NCBI GenBank assembly: GCA_040389045.1
Contig: JAZKAT010000014.1
Location: forward strand, 62,001 to 126,000
Direction of reading: 5' to 3'
Length of the DNA: 64,000 nt
Source of the DNA: UBA5158 sp040389045
GTDB taxonomy: Bacteria; Pseudomonadota; Gammaproteobacteria; DSM-16500
The notes below the pieces were generated by a model, which was not told the DNA's origin, searched no databases, and saw only the letters and a program-made list of their open reading frames with translations. Positions within the stretch are counted from its first letter, which is position 1; every line of letters starts with the position of its first letter. The position numbers and the translations under genes were made by a program. Positions 40,451-50,010 of the stretch are shown piece after piece.

Positions 40451-41641
40451 ATGGCGCTGGGACGGAAAACCTGGGTTAATTTTGCGAGAAAATCTTCAAA
40501 AACATTCTTACGTAATGCTTTCTTCATTCCTAAGCAAAATTTTTCCTTACTAAATTACTACCAGCCAAAATTTACTAATTTATTCACTCAGCTGACTAAC
40601 AATAAATTGCAAAATTGCCTGAGTCAGACTTCCACAAGTCATCCTGGCTGCAAGGAATTACTAGAAGCTATCAATTTTGGAAATCATGAGCATGACATTT
40701 TTGCTGATCCGGTTTGTTCCCTCTATTTACTTGCCTTAATACGCGACAGAAAAATCGCCTTTAATACCGGCATTTCTGTTTATCAGTATTTAATCGGTTT
40801 AATGAATTTTACCAATTTGCAACCTTTAGCACCCGAACATCAAGACTTTAAAGTAGACCGCGCATTTAGTGTCATCAAATTCGCGGAAGATGGAGAGTTG
40901 ACTGATACTGGTAAAAAATACTTGCACGCTATTTGCGAGGAATTTCAAAAATTTAGTTATCAGGTTGATTTTGAAAGCTGCAGAGATTTTATTTTAACCT
41001 TATCTCCATCTGAGCTTTGGTTATCGAAATTATCGTTAAAACCAGGGTATATGTCACAATATGATAACATGATGGAGATCATCGGCACGACAGTGCCTTT
41101 TCTGATAGAAGTTGAGTGTGGAATTCGTTATTTGCCTTCTGTCAGCATAATCAATTTTTTATTTAATCAAATGTCGCCCAAGCCCTTGCGAGTACATCCG
41201 GTATTTGGCCTCACCAAGCATGATGTCTACCTCAAGATGCTGAAAGGGGGCTTTCATCCTGGCGCATTGTACCATCCACTTGCCAGCGATAATCTAGTGG
41301 GTGCGCATGGAATTTCCGCTGGGCCATTCGCCATGTTAGTGCACGATTGGACACATGCATTTTGGATAAACTTATTTAGTGAGGACGATCAAAAAATAAT
41401 TCATGAATCAGCCCAAAGAATCCAACACTTGAAGGCTTTGGCTTTTAATAAAGGCTATAATTCTCTCTATGAGGATTTGCACTTAGCACAAGTATATCTG
41501 CTTGATTTTGACTTACATGAAATTCAAAAATTTTATTGTCCTAAGACACGATTAAGCAATTATTTACAAACTTTTCAAAAGATAATGGATACAGCGGCCA
41601 CCTTGGAAGATAAACCTGTTTTTAGCCTTGGGCAAACCTAA
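40451..41641 (+). CDS. Hypothetical protein with an HDxxH motif
   Basis: 396 residues from ATG 40451, chosen because GAGGAGG lies 8 bases upstream; an earlier ATG at 40421 abuts the repeat. Soluble, no signal peptide. The N-terminus is basic. Around residues 265-305 a His-rich block (GGFHPGALYHPLASDN...GAHGISAG...LVHDWTHAFW) includes HDWTH, which could be a metal site like HExxH but with Asp. No family recognised. A metal-dependent hydrolase is only a guess. It is followed by a small ankyrin-like gene. Confidence 0.72.
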   Translation: MALGRKTWVNFARKSSKTFLRNAFFIPKQNFSLLNYYQPKFTNLFTQLTNNKLQNCLSQTSTSHPGCKELLEAINFGNHEHDIFADPVCSLYLLALIRDRKIAFNTGISVYQYLIGLMNFTNLQPLAPEHQDFKVDRAFSVIKFAEDGELTDTGKKYLHAICEEFQKFSYQVDFESCRDFILTLSPSELWLSKLSLKPGYMSQYDNMMEIIGTTVPFLIEVECGIRYLPSVSIINFLFNQMSPKPLRVHPVFGLTKHDVYLKMLKGGFHPGALYHPLASDNLVGAHGISAGPFAMLVHDWTHAFWINLFSEDDQKIIHESAQRIQHLKALAFNKGYNSLYEDLHLAQVYLLDFDLHEIQKFYCPKTRLSNYLQTFQKIMDTAATLEDKPVFSLGQT

Positions 41642-41650
41642 CTCATTTAA

Positions 41651-41659
41651 TGCTATAAT
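41651..41659 (+). promoter_or_regulatory. Extended -10 promoter
   Basis: TGCTATAAT 22 bp before the ATG at 41681, with GGAGG at 41669-41673 in between. The implied leader is very short, so confidence is moderate. Confidence 0.4.
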
Positions 41660-41680
41660 AATTAAATGGAGGCACAATAT

Positions 41681-42052
41681 ATGGCGAATCAATATAGTTT
41701 TATTGGTATCCACGACTTAAAAGGACGTATGTTCGTATACCAGGAAGAAATGAAAGAATTTGATTTGAATTCTGAAGCAATTCGCAGTTTCGCGCATGCT
41801 ATTAGATCAGGCGATGTAGAGACCCTTGAAGTTCAGTTCAAACTGCTTGATCAAAAACAAAAAGAAGGCTTATTAAAGATATACATTGATTACAAAAACC
41901 TGCACGCCGATGATTTTATGGATTCCAGTTTGCCCCGCGGCGATGCCATTAGTGTGGCCAGGCAATTTGGCCATCTCAAAGTAGTCGCCTTCCTTACTAA
42001 TCAAAAAAATAACCTGGGTGGCAAAAAGCAATATCGTGGTACGTTAAAATAA
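41681..42052 (+). CDS. Small ankyrin-like protein
   Basis: 123 residues from ATG 41681, preceded by GGAGG at 8 bases (an upstream in-frame ATG overlaps that site). Two helix-turn-helix units resemble ankyrin repeats: IRSFAHAIRSGDVETLEVQF near 37-56, and RGDAISVARQFGHLKVVAFL near 92-112. Soluble, no signal peptide. Short ankyrin proteins are frequent in intracellular relatives, where some are effectors, but nothing here shows secretion. Confidence 0.65.
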   Translation: MANQYSFIGIHDLKGRMFVYQEEMKEFDLNSEAIRSFAHAIRSGDVETLEVQFKLLDQKQKEGLLKIYIDYKNLHADDFMDSSLPRGDAISVARQFGHLKVVAFLTNQKNNLGGKKQYRGTLK

Positions 42053-42061
42053 TGACACGCG

Positions 42062-42808
42062 CTATGCGCCATCAATTTTCAACATAGTAGATTCAATCCA
42101 ACTCTTAGTTTCTTCCAATACGGCTTCGGCGGTGCGGCCGACTGTTTCAATTACTGGACCAAAAACTACTTTTATAGTGCCGGGACGTTTGATGAATTTG
42201 CGTTTTGACCAGTAAGTACCGGCATTATGCGCGACCGGTATAATCGGACTGCCGGTATCAACCGCCAGGCGCGCGCCACCTAATTTATATTTTCCTACGT
42301 GGCCGGGCGCGATGCGAGTACCTTCTGGAAATACTAAAATCCAGCGGCCTTGCACTAGACACTCTTTGCCTTGTTTCATCACTTGCGTCATTGCCGATGA
42401 ACCTTCACTGCGATTAATTGCAATCGGGTCGATAGCAGCCATGCCCCAGCCAAAAAAAGGCACCCAGCATAATTCGCGTTTTAAAATAATCGCTGTCTCA
42501 TGAAACTGGGGTGGCAAATAAAATGTTTCCCACGAAGATTGGTGTTTACTCATGATAATTCCGCAACGATCACGGGGAATATTTTCCAAGCCCGTTTCCT
42601 GATAATCAATGTGACAAATCACCTTCAACAACCAAACCGCCGAGCGCGACCATCCCATCACAATTGCAAACCGGTAGCGCAAGGGCAGTGGGTAAGAGGC
42701 TACACAAATCATACTGTAAAAAATGGTAAAAACCGGCAATACGGTCACAAAAATCAACGATCGAAAAAACATCGATATTTTACCGGGCAGGGCTGCTTGT
42801 TTAGACAT
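42062..42808 (-). CDS. plsC: 1-acyl-sn-glycerol-3-phosphate acyltransferase
   Basis: 248 residues from ATG 42808, 14 bp after the gmhB stop; the frame is open into gmhB but the extension is not family-like. One N-terminal membrane helix (about 12-34) is followed by the acyltransferase domain. The catalytic motif is KHQSSWE, with Glu where HxxxxD is standard. The second motif is VFPEGTR. It makes phosphatidic acid from lysophosphatidic acid at the inner membrane. The order glyQ-glyS-gmhB-plsC is conserved in gammaproteobacteria such as Pseudomonas. Confidence 0.92.
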   Translation of the reverse strand: MSKQAALPGKISMFFRSLIFVTVLPVFTIFYSMICVASYPLPLRYRFAIVMGWSRSAVWLLKVICHIDYQETGLENIPRDRCGIIMSKHQSSWETFYLPPQFHETAIILKRELCWVPFFGWGMAAIDPIAINRSEGSSAMTQVMKQGKECLVQGRWILVFPEGTRIAPGHVGKYKLGGARLAVDTGSPIIPVAHNAGTYWSKRKFIKRPGTIKVVFGPVIETVGRTAEAVLEETKSWIESTMLKIDGA

Positions 42809-42821
42809 GTCACTATCTCTA

Positions 42822-43358
42822 TTATTTTTTACAAATGATGGTTGCGGCATGGGCCAGATCATTAAAATATCGGACTTTAGTAGGCGCGGGTAATTCTTCT
42901 AAAGTGCGTTTGCCATTGCCGGTCAATACCAGTACCGGTTCGCAACCCGCACGCTCAGCGGCTTGCACATCTGACAGGGAATCACCAATAAAAATGGTGG
43001 TCGTTAAGTCAATCGGATATTTTTTTGCAATATTATGCAACATACCGGGTTCTGGTTTGCGACAACTGCAATGATTGTTAGGATGGTGAGGACAGAAAAA
43101 AATTTCCTCCACCTTGCCCCCTGCTTCCGCCAACAGCGTGAAAAATTTTTGATGGATTTTAGTCAGGGTCGGTAAATCATAAAGACCGCGCGCCAAACCA
43201 GATTGATTGGTGGCGACAATCACTTGATAACCCGCTTGATTAAATCGCGCGATGGCTTCAAGACTACCGTCTATAGGCAACCATTCTTCAGGCGATTTGA
43301 TATATTCAACTGAATCATGATTAATAACACCGTCACGGTCTAAAAGAATAAATGGCAT
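42822..43358 (-). CDS. gmhB: D-glycero-D-manno-heptose-1,7-bisphosphate 7-phosphatase
   Basis: 178 residues of the HAD superfamily. Motif I is LLDRDGVIN (both Asp present) and motif II is VATNQSG. The GmhB zinc cluster is CPHHPNNHCSCRKP, and motif III/IV is FIGDSLSDVQAA. It removes the 7-phosphate during ADP-heptose synthesis for the LPS inner core, matching waaG/waaP nearby. It starts 3 bp after glyS. Confidence 0.95.
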   Translation of the reverse strand: MPFILLDRDGVINHDSVEYIKSPEEWLPIDGSLEAIARFNQAGYQVIVATNQSGLARGLYDLPTLTKIHQKFFTLLAEAGGKVEEIFFCPHHPNNHCSCRKPEPGMLHNIAKKYPIDLTTTIFIGDSLSDVQAAERAGCEPVLVLTGNGKRTLEELPAPTKVRYFNDLAHAATIICKK

Positions 43359-43361
43359 GGC

Positions 43362-45452
43362 TTATCTCGTTTGCAGTAGCGCGACATCGGCGACTTGTAA
43401 AAACAAAGCGCGAAGTTTAGTAAGTAATAACAAACGATTTTCCCGTAAAGCGCGGTCTTCCGCCATCACCATCACTTTATCAAAAAATTCATCCACGGGT
43501 TGGCGCAAATTTGCTAACTGTGATAATACGTCAATATAACGCGCATCTTGAAATAATGGCTCTATGGTTTTATTCAGGGAATCCAGGTGCGCTGCCAGCG
43601 CGCGTTCGGCGGGCAATTCAAATAATGCCACATCAACTGCTTTCGCATCGATGTCGGAATCATACTTGTCCAGAATATTACTCACGCGTTTGTTCGCCAC
43701 ACTTAACGATTCAGCGTCCGGCAATTCCTTAAAATATTTGACCGCTAAAACCCGACGGTGAAAATCATAAGGCCGCGTTATTTTCAGCGCCGCGACCGCC
43801 GCAATCACATCAGGATTAATACCTTGTTCTTGATACCAGGGTTTTAAACGTTCTTGCAGAAAATCGCAAAGTTGCGTGACCGTGGCGGGATTATTTAATT
43901 TGACGGTATAAAGCTGTGTGGCAAATTCCATTATCTCGGCTATATCAATATCAATTTTTTTCTCAATTAAAATTCTTAACACCCCTAAGGCGGCGCGTTT
44001 TAATGCGAATGGATCTTTATCACCAGTGGGTTGTTGATTAATACCAAAAGCACCCACCAGCGTATCCACGCGATCGGCCAGGGCAAGCACTGCGCCTAAT
44101 TCTGAGGCTGGCAATTCATCGCCGGAAAATCGCGGCATATATTGTTCTTGCAGCGCATTCGCGATAGCATCGGTTTCTTTATCTTGCAGGGCATAATACT
44201 TGCCCGCCACGCCTTGTAGTTCTGGAAATTCGCCTACCATCTGGGTCAATAAATCGGTTTTTGCCAACAAGCCCGCGCGGGCGGCCTGTACGCTGTTCAC
44301 ACCAATTTTGTTGGCGATAAATTCGGCGAGAGCGGACAACCGTACAGCTTTTTCATGCAGCGTGCCGAGTTTGACGTGATAAACCACATGTTTTAAGCCT
44401 TCAATTCTATCGGCTAATTTTTGCTTTTTATCCATTTCAAAAAAGAAGGCGGCATCCGATAAACGCGCGCGCAACACCCGCTCATTTCCCGCAATCATAT
44501 GCTGCATGTCACGGGCTTCAATATTACTGATGGCCACAAAATGCGGTAAGAGTTTGCCATTATTATCCACCACGGGAAAATAACGTTGATGGTCTTGCAT
44601 CGCTGAAATTAACGCTTCCGCTGGCACGTCAAGAAAACGTTGATCGAAGTCCCCTAAAATAGCCACCGGCCATTCGACCAGCCCCGTGACTTCATCCAGC
44701 AAATCAGCATCAATCACCGCATGCACCCCTTCGCCAAACGCTTTCGCGACGATGGCCTGGGCTTGTTCCAAAATCATTTGGCGGCGTTCCGCGAAATCAG
44801 CAATGACATAATTTGCCTTCAAGCGTTTTTGATAAGCGGCGGGCTTGGGAATACTAATAATTTTTTTGCTATGAAAACGATGGCCACGCGTCAGGCGGCC
44901 GCTGCGGACACTTAAAATTTCCGCATCAATGATTTCATCACCGTATAACATAATGACTGAATGCACCGGTCGCGCGAATTCTACATCACCATCGCCCCAA
45001 CGCATGCGTTTTGGAATTGGCAACGCGGCCAGCGCATCTTTAACGATGCCTGGGAGTAGCTCGGCGACCGTTTTTCCGGGCACAACTTGTTGGAAGCCTA
45101 CCCAGGTGCCTTGCTTGTTTTGAATGGTTATCAATTGATTTGGTGTCACATTAAGTGACTTGGCAAACCCCATGCACGCTGGTGTTGGATTGCCATCTGT
45201 ATCAAACGCGGCGGCTAACGCGGGACCACGTCGCTCTACTATAGTCTGCGGCTGGTGTGACACCAGCGACTTGACTAATACCGCCAAACGACGCGGGGTC
45301 ACAAAAAATTGCGCTTCTTTAAATTCTAAGGGTATATTGCGCAAGCGTGTTTGAATTTCGTTTAAAAAACTTCGACCCAGTAATTGCAATGCTTTGGGTG
45401 GCAATTCTTCGGTATGAATTTCAACGAGAAAATCAGCTTTGTTTGCGTGCAT
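43362..45452 (-). CDS. glyS: Glycyl-tRNA synthetase, beta subunit
   Basis: 696 residues, close to the usual ~690. The N-terminus FLVEIHTEELPPKAL and blocks KRMRWGDGDVEFARPVH, DLLDEVTGLVEWPV and DALISAMQDHQRYFPV-like are those of the bacterial alpha2beta2 enzyme. The C-terminus has DALR-type anticodon-binding sequence. With GlyQ it charges tRNA-Gly. It overlaps glyQ by 20 bp. Confidence 0.97.
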   Translation of the reverse strand: MHANKADFLVEIHTEELPPKALQLLGRSFLNEIQTRLRNIPLEFKEAQFFVTPRRLAVLVKSLVSHQPQTIVERRGPALAAAFDTDGNPTPACMGFAKSLNVTPNQLITIQNKQGTWVGFQQVVPGKTVAELLPGIVKDALAALPIPKRMRWGDGDVEFARPVHSVIMLYGDEIIDAEILSVRSGRLTRGHRFHSKKIISIPKPAAYQKRLKANYVIADFAERRQMILEQAQAIVAKAFGEGVHAVIDADLLDEVTGLVEWPVAILGDFDQRFLDVPAEALISAMQDHQRYFPVVDNNGKLLPHFVAISNIEARDMQHMIAGNERVLRARLSDAAFFFEMDKKQKLADRIEGLKHVVYHVKLGTLHEKAVRLSALAEFIANKIGVNSVQAARAGLLAKTDLLTQMVGEFPELQGVAGKYYALQDKETDAIANALQEQYMPRFSGDELPASELGAVLALADRVDTLVGAFGINQQPTGDKDPFALKRAALGVLRILIEKKIDIDIAEIMEFATQLYTVKLNNPATVTQLCDFLQERLKPWYQEQGINPDVIAAVAALKITRPYDFHRRVLAVKYFKELPDAESLSVANKRVSNILDKYDSDIDAKAVDVALFELPAERALAAHLDSLNKTIEPLFQDARYIDVLSQLANLRQPVDEFFDKVMVMAEDRALRENRLLLLTKLRALFLQVADVALLQTR

Positions 45453-46362
45453 GCTTCTTTTCCTGCAATAGCGGGAAACCTAATGCTTCGCGCGCCTGAT
45501 AATAACTTTCCGCCACGGCTTTAGCCAGGCGGCGAATTTTTAAAATATGTTGTTGCCGTTCAGTCACTGAAATCGCGCGGCGTGCGTCAAGTAAATTAAA
45601 AGTATGTGAAGCTTTTAATACCATTTCATACGCGGGCAATGGCAGGCCTAATTCAATGAGGCGCTGACTTTCTTTTTCATAATCGTGGAATTGTCGAAAC
45701 AGTAACTCAATGTTGGCGTGTTCAAAATTATATTTTGACATTTCCACTTCATTTTGATGAAACACATCACCATAAGTCACCACGCCCTGCGGGCCTTTGC
45801 TCCACACCAATTCATAGAGATTATCAATACCCTGCAAAGACATCGCCAGGCGTTCCAACCCATAAGTCAATTCACCGGTGATGGGCACACATTCCAAACC
45901 ACCTACTTGTTGAAAATAAGTAAATTGCGAAACTTCCAAACCATTTTGCCAAACTTCCCACCCCAGGCCCCACGCACCTAGCGTAGGTGATTCCCAATTA
46001 TCTTCCACGAAACGAATATCATCGGTCAGTGGATCAACACCCAGTGCGCTTAATGATCCCAGGTATAATTCCTGAATATCCAACGGCGCGGGTTTTAAAA
46101 TTACTTGAAATTGATAGTAATGCTGAACACGATTGGGATTTTCACCATAGCGACCATCGGTAGGACGACGGCTAGGTTGCACATAGGCAAGGCGCCAGGT
46201 TTCTGGCCCAATAGCGCGTAAAAAAGTTCCCGGATGAAAAGTTCCCGCGCCTACTTCCATATCCAATGGCTGCACTATAGTACAACCCTGTTTTGCCCAA
46301 TAATCCTGCAAAGCGCTAATCATGCCTTGGAAGGTTTTGACATCGTAAATACTTTTTTTCAT
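45433..46362 (-). CDS. glyQ: Glycyl-tRNA synthetase, alpha subunit
   Basis: 309 residues. The sequence is typical throughout: FQGMISALQDYWAKQGCTIV, MEVGAGTFHPGTFLRAIGP, YVQPSRRPTDGRYGENPNR, TYFQQVGG and LTYGLERLAM. This catalytic subunit forms glycyl-adenylate. First gene of glyQ-glyS-gmhB-plsC, read from an extended -10 promoter. No T-box leader is present. Confidence 0.98.
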   Translation of the reverse strand: MKKSIYDVKTFQGMISALQDYWAKQGCTIVQPLDMEVGAGTFHPGTFLRAIGPETWRLAYVQPSRRPTDGRYGENPNRVQHYYQFQVILKPAPLDIQELYLGSLSALGVDPLTDDIRFVEDNWESPTLGAWGLGWEVWQNGLEVSQFTYFQQVGGLECVPITGELTYGLERLAMSLQGIDNLYELVWSKGPQGVVTYGDVFHQNEVEMSKYNFEHANIELLFRQFHDYEKESQRLIELGLPLPAYEMVLKASHTFNLLDARRAISVTERQQHILKIRRLAKAVAESYYQAREALGFPLLQEKKHARKQS

Positions 46363-46389
46363 ACCAGCCCTGATGGTTTTGGACGCGTG

Positions 46390-46398
46390 ATTATAGCA
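46390..46398 (-). promoter_or_regulatory. Extended -10 promoter for glyQS
   Basis: Minus strand TGCTATAAT, 28 bp upstream of the glyQ start codon. No convincing -35. Confidence 0.5.
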
Positions 46399-46478
46399 TT
46401 GTTAAAGAGCGCCCCGCTACGACTCTATCGGCAAGTATGCTACCCTAATCCATACTCAAAAAAGAGACTATTGCACGC

Positions 46479-48533
46479 ATGGAAAACCCATTATTAAATC
46501 AAGGCACGCTGCCCAGTTTTAGCAGCATTATCCCCGAAGAACATATAGAACCCGCGATCCGCCAAGTCATAGCGCAACATCGTGCCGAACTGATAACTTT
46601 GTTAAGCACCAATAAAGTCTATACCTGGGACAATTTAATAAAGCCTTTAGATAATATGGAAGATGTATTGTCCAAAGCTTGGGCGCCTGTATCGCATATG
46701 CACGCTGTGGTAGAGTCGGAAAGTTTACGCAGTGCATATAATGCATGTTTGCCGCTTTTAATCGAATATCACACCGAGATCATGCAAAATGTCACCCTTT
46801 TCGAAGCAATTCAATCTATTGCGGATGGCGAAGAATTTAAACAAATGTCGCATGCTCAGCAAAAAGTTATTCAGAATGAATTGCGGGATTTCAAATTGGC
46901 TGGGGTCAATCTTTCACCAACAGACAAAGCCCGTTTTGCCGAGCTGCAAAAACAATTGAGCAAACTCCAAACCCTATTCGCTGAACACATACTGGATGCC
47001 ACTCAGGGCTGGACTTTGCATGTTTCAGACCCCAATGCAGTCGCGGGCATGACGGCGCAGGATTTAAAAATTGCCGAACAAACTGCGGCGCAGCAAGGTA
47101 AGGATGGCTGGGTGTTTACGCTTGAATACCCAAGTTACGCGGCGGTGATGAAATATATGGAAAACCGCGAATTGCGCTGGTTGATGTATGAAGCTTACGC
47201 TACCCGTGCCTCGGACCAGGGCCCCAACGCCGGCCGCTGGGACAATACCGCTATCATCGAAGACATACTGCGCTTGCGTCATGAATTGGCTAATTTATTA
47301 GGGTTTCCCAATTTCGCGGAATATTCGCTGGCCACTAAAATGGCCGGATCGGTTTCGCGGGTGTTAAGTTTTTTATATGACTTGGTAGATAGATCGCAAC
47401 ATGCCGCCAAAGAAGAAGTGCGCGAACTCGCGGAGTTCGCGAAAGCGCGGGATAACATTCAACAGATTGAAGCCTGGGACTTAGCTTTTTATTCAGAAAA
47501 ATTGCGCCAGCAAAAATACGCCATTTCGCAAGAAGAGTTACGTGCCTATTTTCCAGCGCCCAAAGTCATGGCGGGTATGTTTAGTGTGGTTAATAAATTA
47601 TATGGCATTACTATCGTTGAAAAACTTAATGTGGATACCTGGCACCCGCAAGTAAAATTTTTTGAAGTTTTCGATCAGAATAATGCGTTGCGCGGCTGCT
47701 TTTATACGGATTTATTCGCCCGCCCGCATAAACGCGATGGCGCGTGGATGGATGAATGCCGCATGCGCAGAATACTCGATGATGGCAGTATGCAAACGCC
47801 AGTGGCGTTTTTAACTTGTAATTTTACCCGGCCCGTAGATAACAAGCCGGCACTGTTAACTCAAGATGAAGTAGAAACAATTTTCCATGAATTTGGTCAT
47901 TGCCTGCATCACTTGTTGACGAAAATAGATTATGCGTCAATCTCCGGTATTAACGGCGTGCCCTGGGATGCGGTGGAATTTCCCAGTCAGATTATGGAAC
48001 ACTGGGCTTGGGAAAAAGCGACTATGCCATTAATTTCCGCGCACTTTGAAACCGGTGAATGTTTGCCTGATTCAATTTACAATAAATTACTGGCTGCGAA
48101 AAATTTTCAATCTGGTTTGCAAATGTTACGGCAGTTGGAATTTTCATTATTTGATTTTCGCATTCATCAGGAATATGAGCCTGGTATGGGCGGACGCGTG
48201 CAAAATATTCTGGATGAGGTACGTAATTTAGCCGCGGTGATCACCAATCCTACGTTTAACCGTTTTCAAAATAGTTTTTCGCATATCTTTGCCGGCAGTT
48301 ACGCGGCGGGTTATTACAGTTACAAATGGGCGGAAGTTTTATCGAGTGACGCTTATTCATTATTCGAAGAAACCGGAGTATTTAATGCAGAAACCGGCAA
48401 AAAATATTTGGAAAACATTCTTGAGGTTGGCGGTATTAGAGACCCAATGACTTCGTTTATCGCCTTTCGTGGTCGTGAACCGACTATTGATGCTTTGTTG
48501 CGGCATAGTGGAATGGCCGCGCCGGACGCGTGA
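46479..48533 (+). CDS. prlC: Oligopeptidase A (M3 metallopeptidase)
   Basis: 684 residues, the family length. The zinc motif HEFGHCLHH begins at residue 470, with the M3-typical Glu downstream (VEFPSQIMEHWAW). The N-terminal helical domain starts LPSFSSIIPEEHIEPAI. A cytosolic enzyme that clears peptides from signal-peptide and protein breakdown. It overlaps the POT transporter start by 1 bp, which links peptide import with peptide breakdown. Confidence 0.97.
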   Translation: MENPLLNQGTLPSFSSIIPEEHIEPAIRQVIAQHRAELITLLSTNKVYTWDNLIKPLDNMEDVLSKAWAPVSHMHAVVESESLRSAYNACLPLLIEYHTEIMQNVTLFEAIQSIADGEEFKQMSHAQQKVIQNELRDFKLAGVNLSPTDKARFAELQKQLSKLQTLFAEHILDATQGWTLHVSDPNAVAGMTAQDLKIAEQTAAQQGKDGWVFTLEYPSYAAVMKYMENRELRWLMYEAYATRASDQGPNAGRWDNTAIIEDILRLRHELANLLGFPNFAEYSLATKMAGSVSRVLSFLYDLVDRSQHAAKEEVRELAEFAKARDNIQQIEAWDLAFYSEKLRQQKYAISQEELRAYFPAPKVMAGMFSVVNKLYGITIVEKLNVDTWHPQVKFFEVFDQNNALRGCFYTDLFARPHKRDGAWMDECRMRRILDDGSMQTPVAFLTCNFTRPVDNKPALLTQDEVETIFHEFGHCLHHLLTKIDYASISGINGVPWDAVEFPSQIMEHWAWEKATMPLISAHFETGECLPDSIYNKLLAAKNFQSGLQMLRQLEFSLFDFRIHQEYEPGMGGRVQNILDEVRNLAAVITNPTFNRFQNSFSHIFAGSYAAGYYSYKWAEVLSSDAYSLFEETGVFNAETGKKYLENILEVGGIRDPMTSFIAFRGREPTIDALLRHSGMAAPDA

Positions 48534-49969
48534 TGAAAATTTTTCAGGGACAGCCTAAAGCATTATCTTTTTTATTTCTTACGGAAATGTGGGAACGCTT
48601 TGGTTTTTATGTAGTACAAGGCATGCTGGTCTTGTACATGTCAAAATCTTTTGGTTTTACGGATAATGAAAGCTATACCATCATGGGTGTGTTTTCGGCG
48701 TTGGCTTATATCGCGCCTTTTCCAGGCGGGTATCTTGCGGACCGGGTGCTGGGATTCAAACCCGCCATTATCATCGGCGGCGTTTTTTTAAGTTTGGGCT
48801 ATGCGGGATTAGCATTACCCTGGACGCATGAATTTTATTTATCGCTGGCAACGATTATCGTGGGTAATGGTTTATTTAAACCGAATGTTTCCAGTTTGCT
48901 GGGGTCGCTTTATGAGCCCGGTGATCCACGGCGCGAACCGGGTTTCACTTTGTTTTATATCGGCATTAATTTAGGTGTTTTGCTTGCGGGCATCAGTTCT
49001 GGGTTTGTGAAAGATCATTTTGGCTGGCATGCGGGCTTTGCTTTGGCGAGCGCGGGTTTGATTTTTGGCTTGGTCACTTTTCTGTGTGGATTTAACTATC
49101 TAAAAACCAATAATTCAGTTTTGTGTCAGCCCTCGGCAAAAAATAGTATAAAGTTGTTGGTGATTGTCGGTTGTGTACTCGCTATCATTTTAATAAGCCA
49201 GTTAATGCAAACTAAATTTCTCGCGCAGTGGTTATTACCAATAGCGGGTATCCTGTTGCTGGTTTTTTTGTTGGTGCTGACTTACCGGCAGGATGCTAAG
49301 CATAGACAAGGGATGCTGGTATTGATTGCATTGATTTTGTCTTCGATTATTTTCTGGATGATCTTTTTGCAATTATTTTTTTCGGCCAGTCTTTTTATAG
49401 AGCGTTTGATTAACCGTCAAGTCTTTCACTCTACTATTCCGACCACGGCATTTTATGCGTTGGAAAGTATCTTTGTTATTTTACTGGGGCCGTTATTTGC
49501 CTGGTCATGGAATAACTTGAGTGAAAATTCCCGTAACCCTGCTCCGTTTTTGAAATTTATTTTGGCGATTGTATTTGTCGGCTTAGGTTTTTTGACCTTA
49601 AGCATTAGTACTTATTGTTACGATCAAAATTATTTAGTCAATCCGCTGTGGATTGTCTTGTCTTATTTTCTTGTGACTATCGGTGAAATGTTGTTATCAC
49701 CGATTGGTTTGTCAGCAGTCACTACATTATCCCCGCGTAAAATTTTAGGGATGATGATGGGGATCTGGTTTGTCGCGCTGGGTTTTGGTGGTCAATTCGC
49801 CGGGTTGCTGGCTAAGCTTTCCAACATTCCTGACAATGTCTCGGGGCTGCCAGCGTTGGTAATTTATCGGGGCGCATTTATGGAATATGCACTGATTGCG
49901 TTTGCTGTGTCGTTGTTTATGTTCCTGATAAATAGAACAATCCCTAGAAAAACCCTTAAAATGATATAA
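48533..49969 (+). CDS. POT/PTR2-family proton-dependent peptide transporter
   Basis: 478 residues from the ATG at 48533, which shares a base with the prlC stop (TGATG); a GTG immediately upstream is an alternative. About 12-14 membrane helices. The POT signature TEMWERFGFYVVQGMLVLYM contains the ExxER proton-coupling motif, and FTLFYIGINLGVLLAGISSG is the PTR2 signature. It imports di- and tripeptides across the inner membrane. Coupled to prlC. Confidence 0.94.
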   Translation: MKIFQGQPKALSFLFLTEMWERFGFYVVQGMLVLYMSKSFGFTDNESYTIMGVFSALAYIAPFPGGYLADRVLGFKPAIIIGGVFLSLGYAGLALPWTHEFYLSLATIIVGNGLFKPNVSSLLGSLYEPGDPRREPGFTLFYIGINLGVLLAGISSGFVKDHFGWHAGFALASAGLIFGLVTFLCGFNYLKTNNSVLCQPSAKNSIKLLVIVGCVLAIILISQLMQTKFLAQWLLPIAGILLLVFLLVLTYRQDAKHRQGMLVLIALILSSIIFWMIFLQLFFSASLFIERLINRQVFHSTIPTTAFYALESIFVILLGPLFAWSWNNLSENSRNPAPFLKFILAIVFVGLGFLTLSISTYCYDQNYLVNPLWIVLSYFLVTIGEMLLSPIGLSAVTTLSPRKILGMMMGIWFVALGFGGQFAGLLAKLSNIPDNVSGLPALVIYRGAFMEYALIAFAVSLFMFLINRTIPRKTLKMI

Positions 49970-49970
49970 T
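49962..49970 (+). promoter_or_regulatory. Extended -10 promoter for the KAP gene
   Basis: TGATATAAT overlaps the POT stop codon, 41 bp before the KAP ATG. It is the same nonamer as at 31302. Confidence 0.45.
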
Positions 49971-50010
49971 AACTAAATTGAGTGTCATACGTATTACTTA
50001 AGGGGATACT

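Noticed and set aside
46363..46478. T-box leader for glyQS
   Set aside because: The glyQ leader is about 20-30 nt and has no specifier loop or T-box sequence; T-boxes are not expected in this class.
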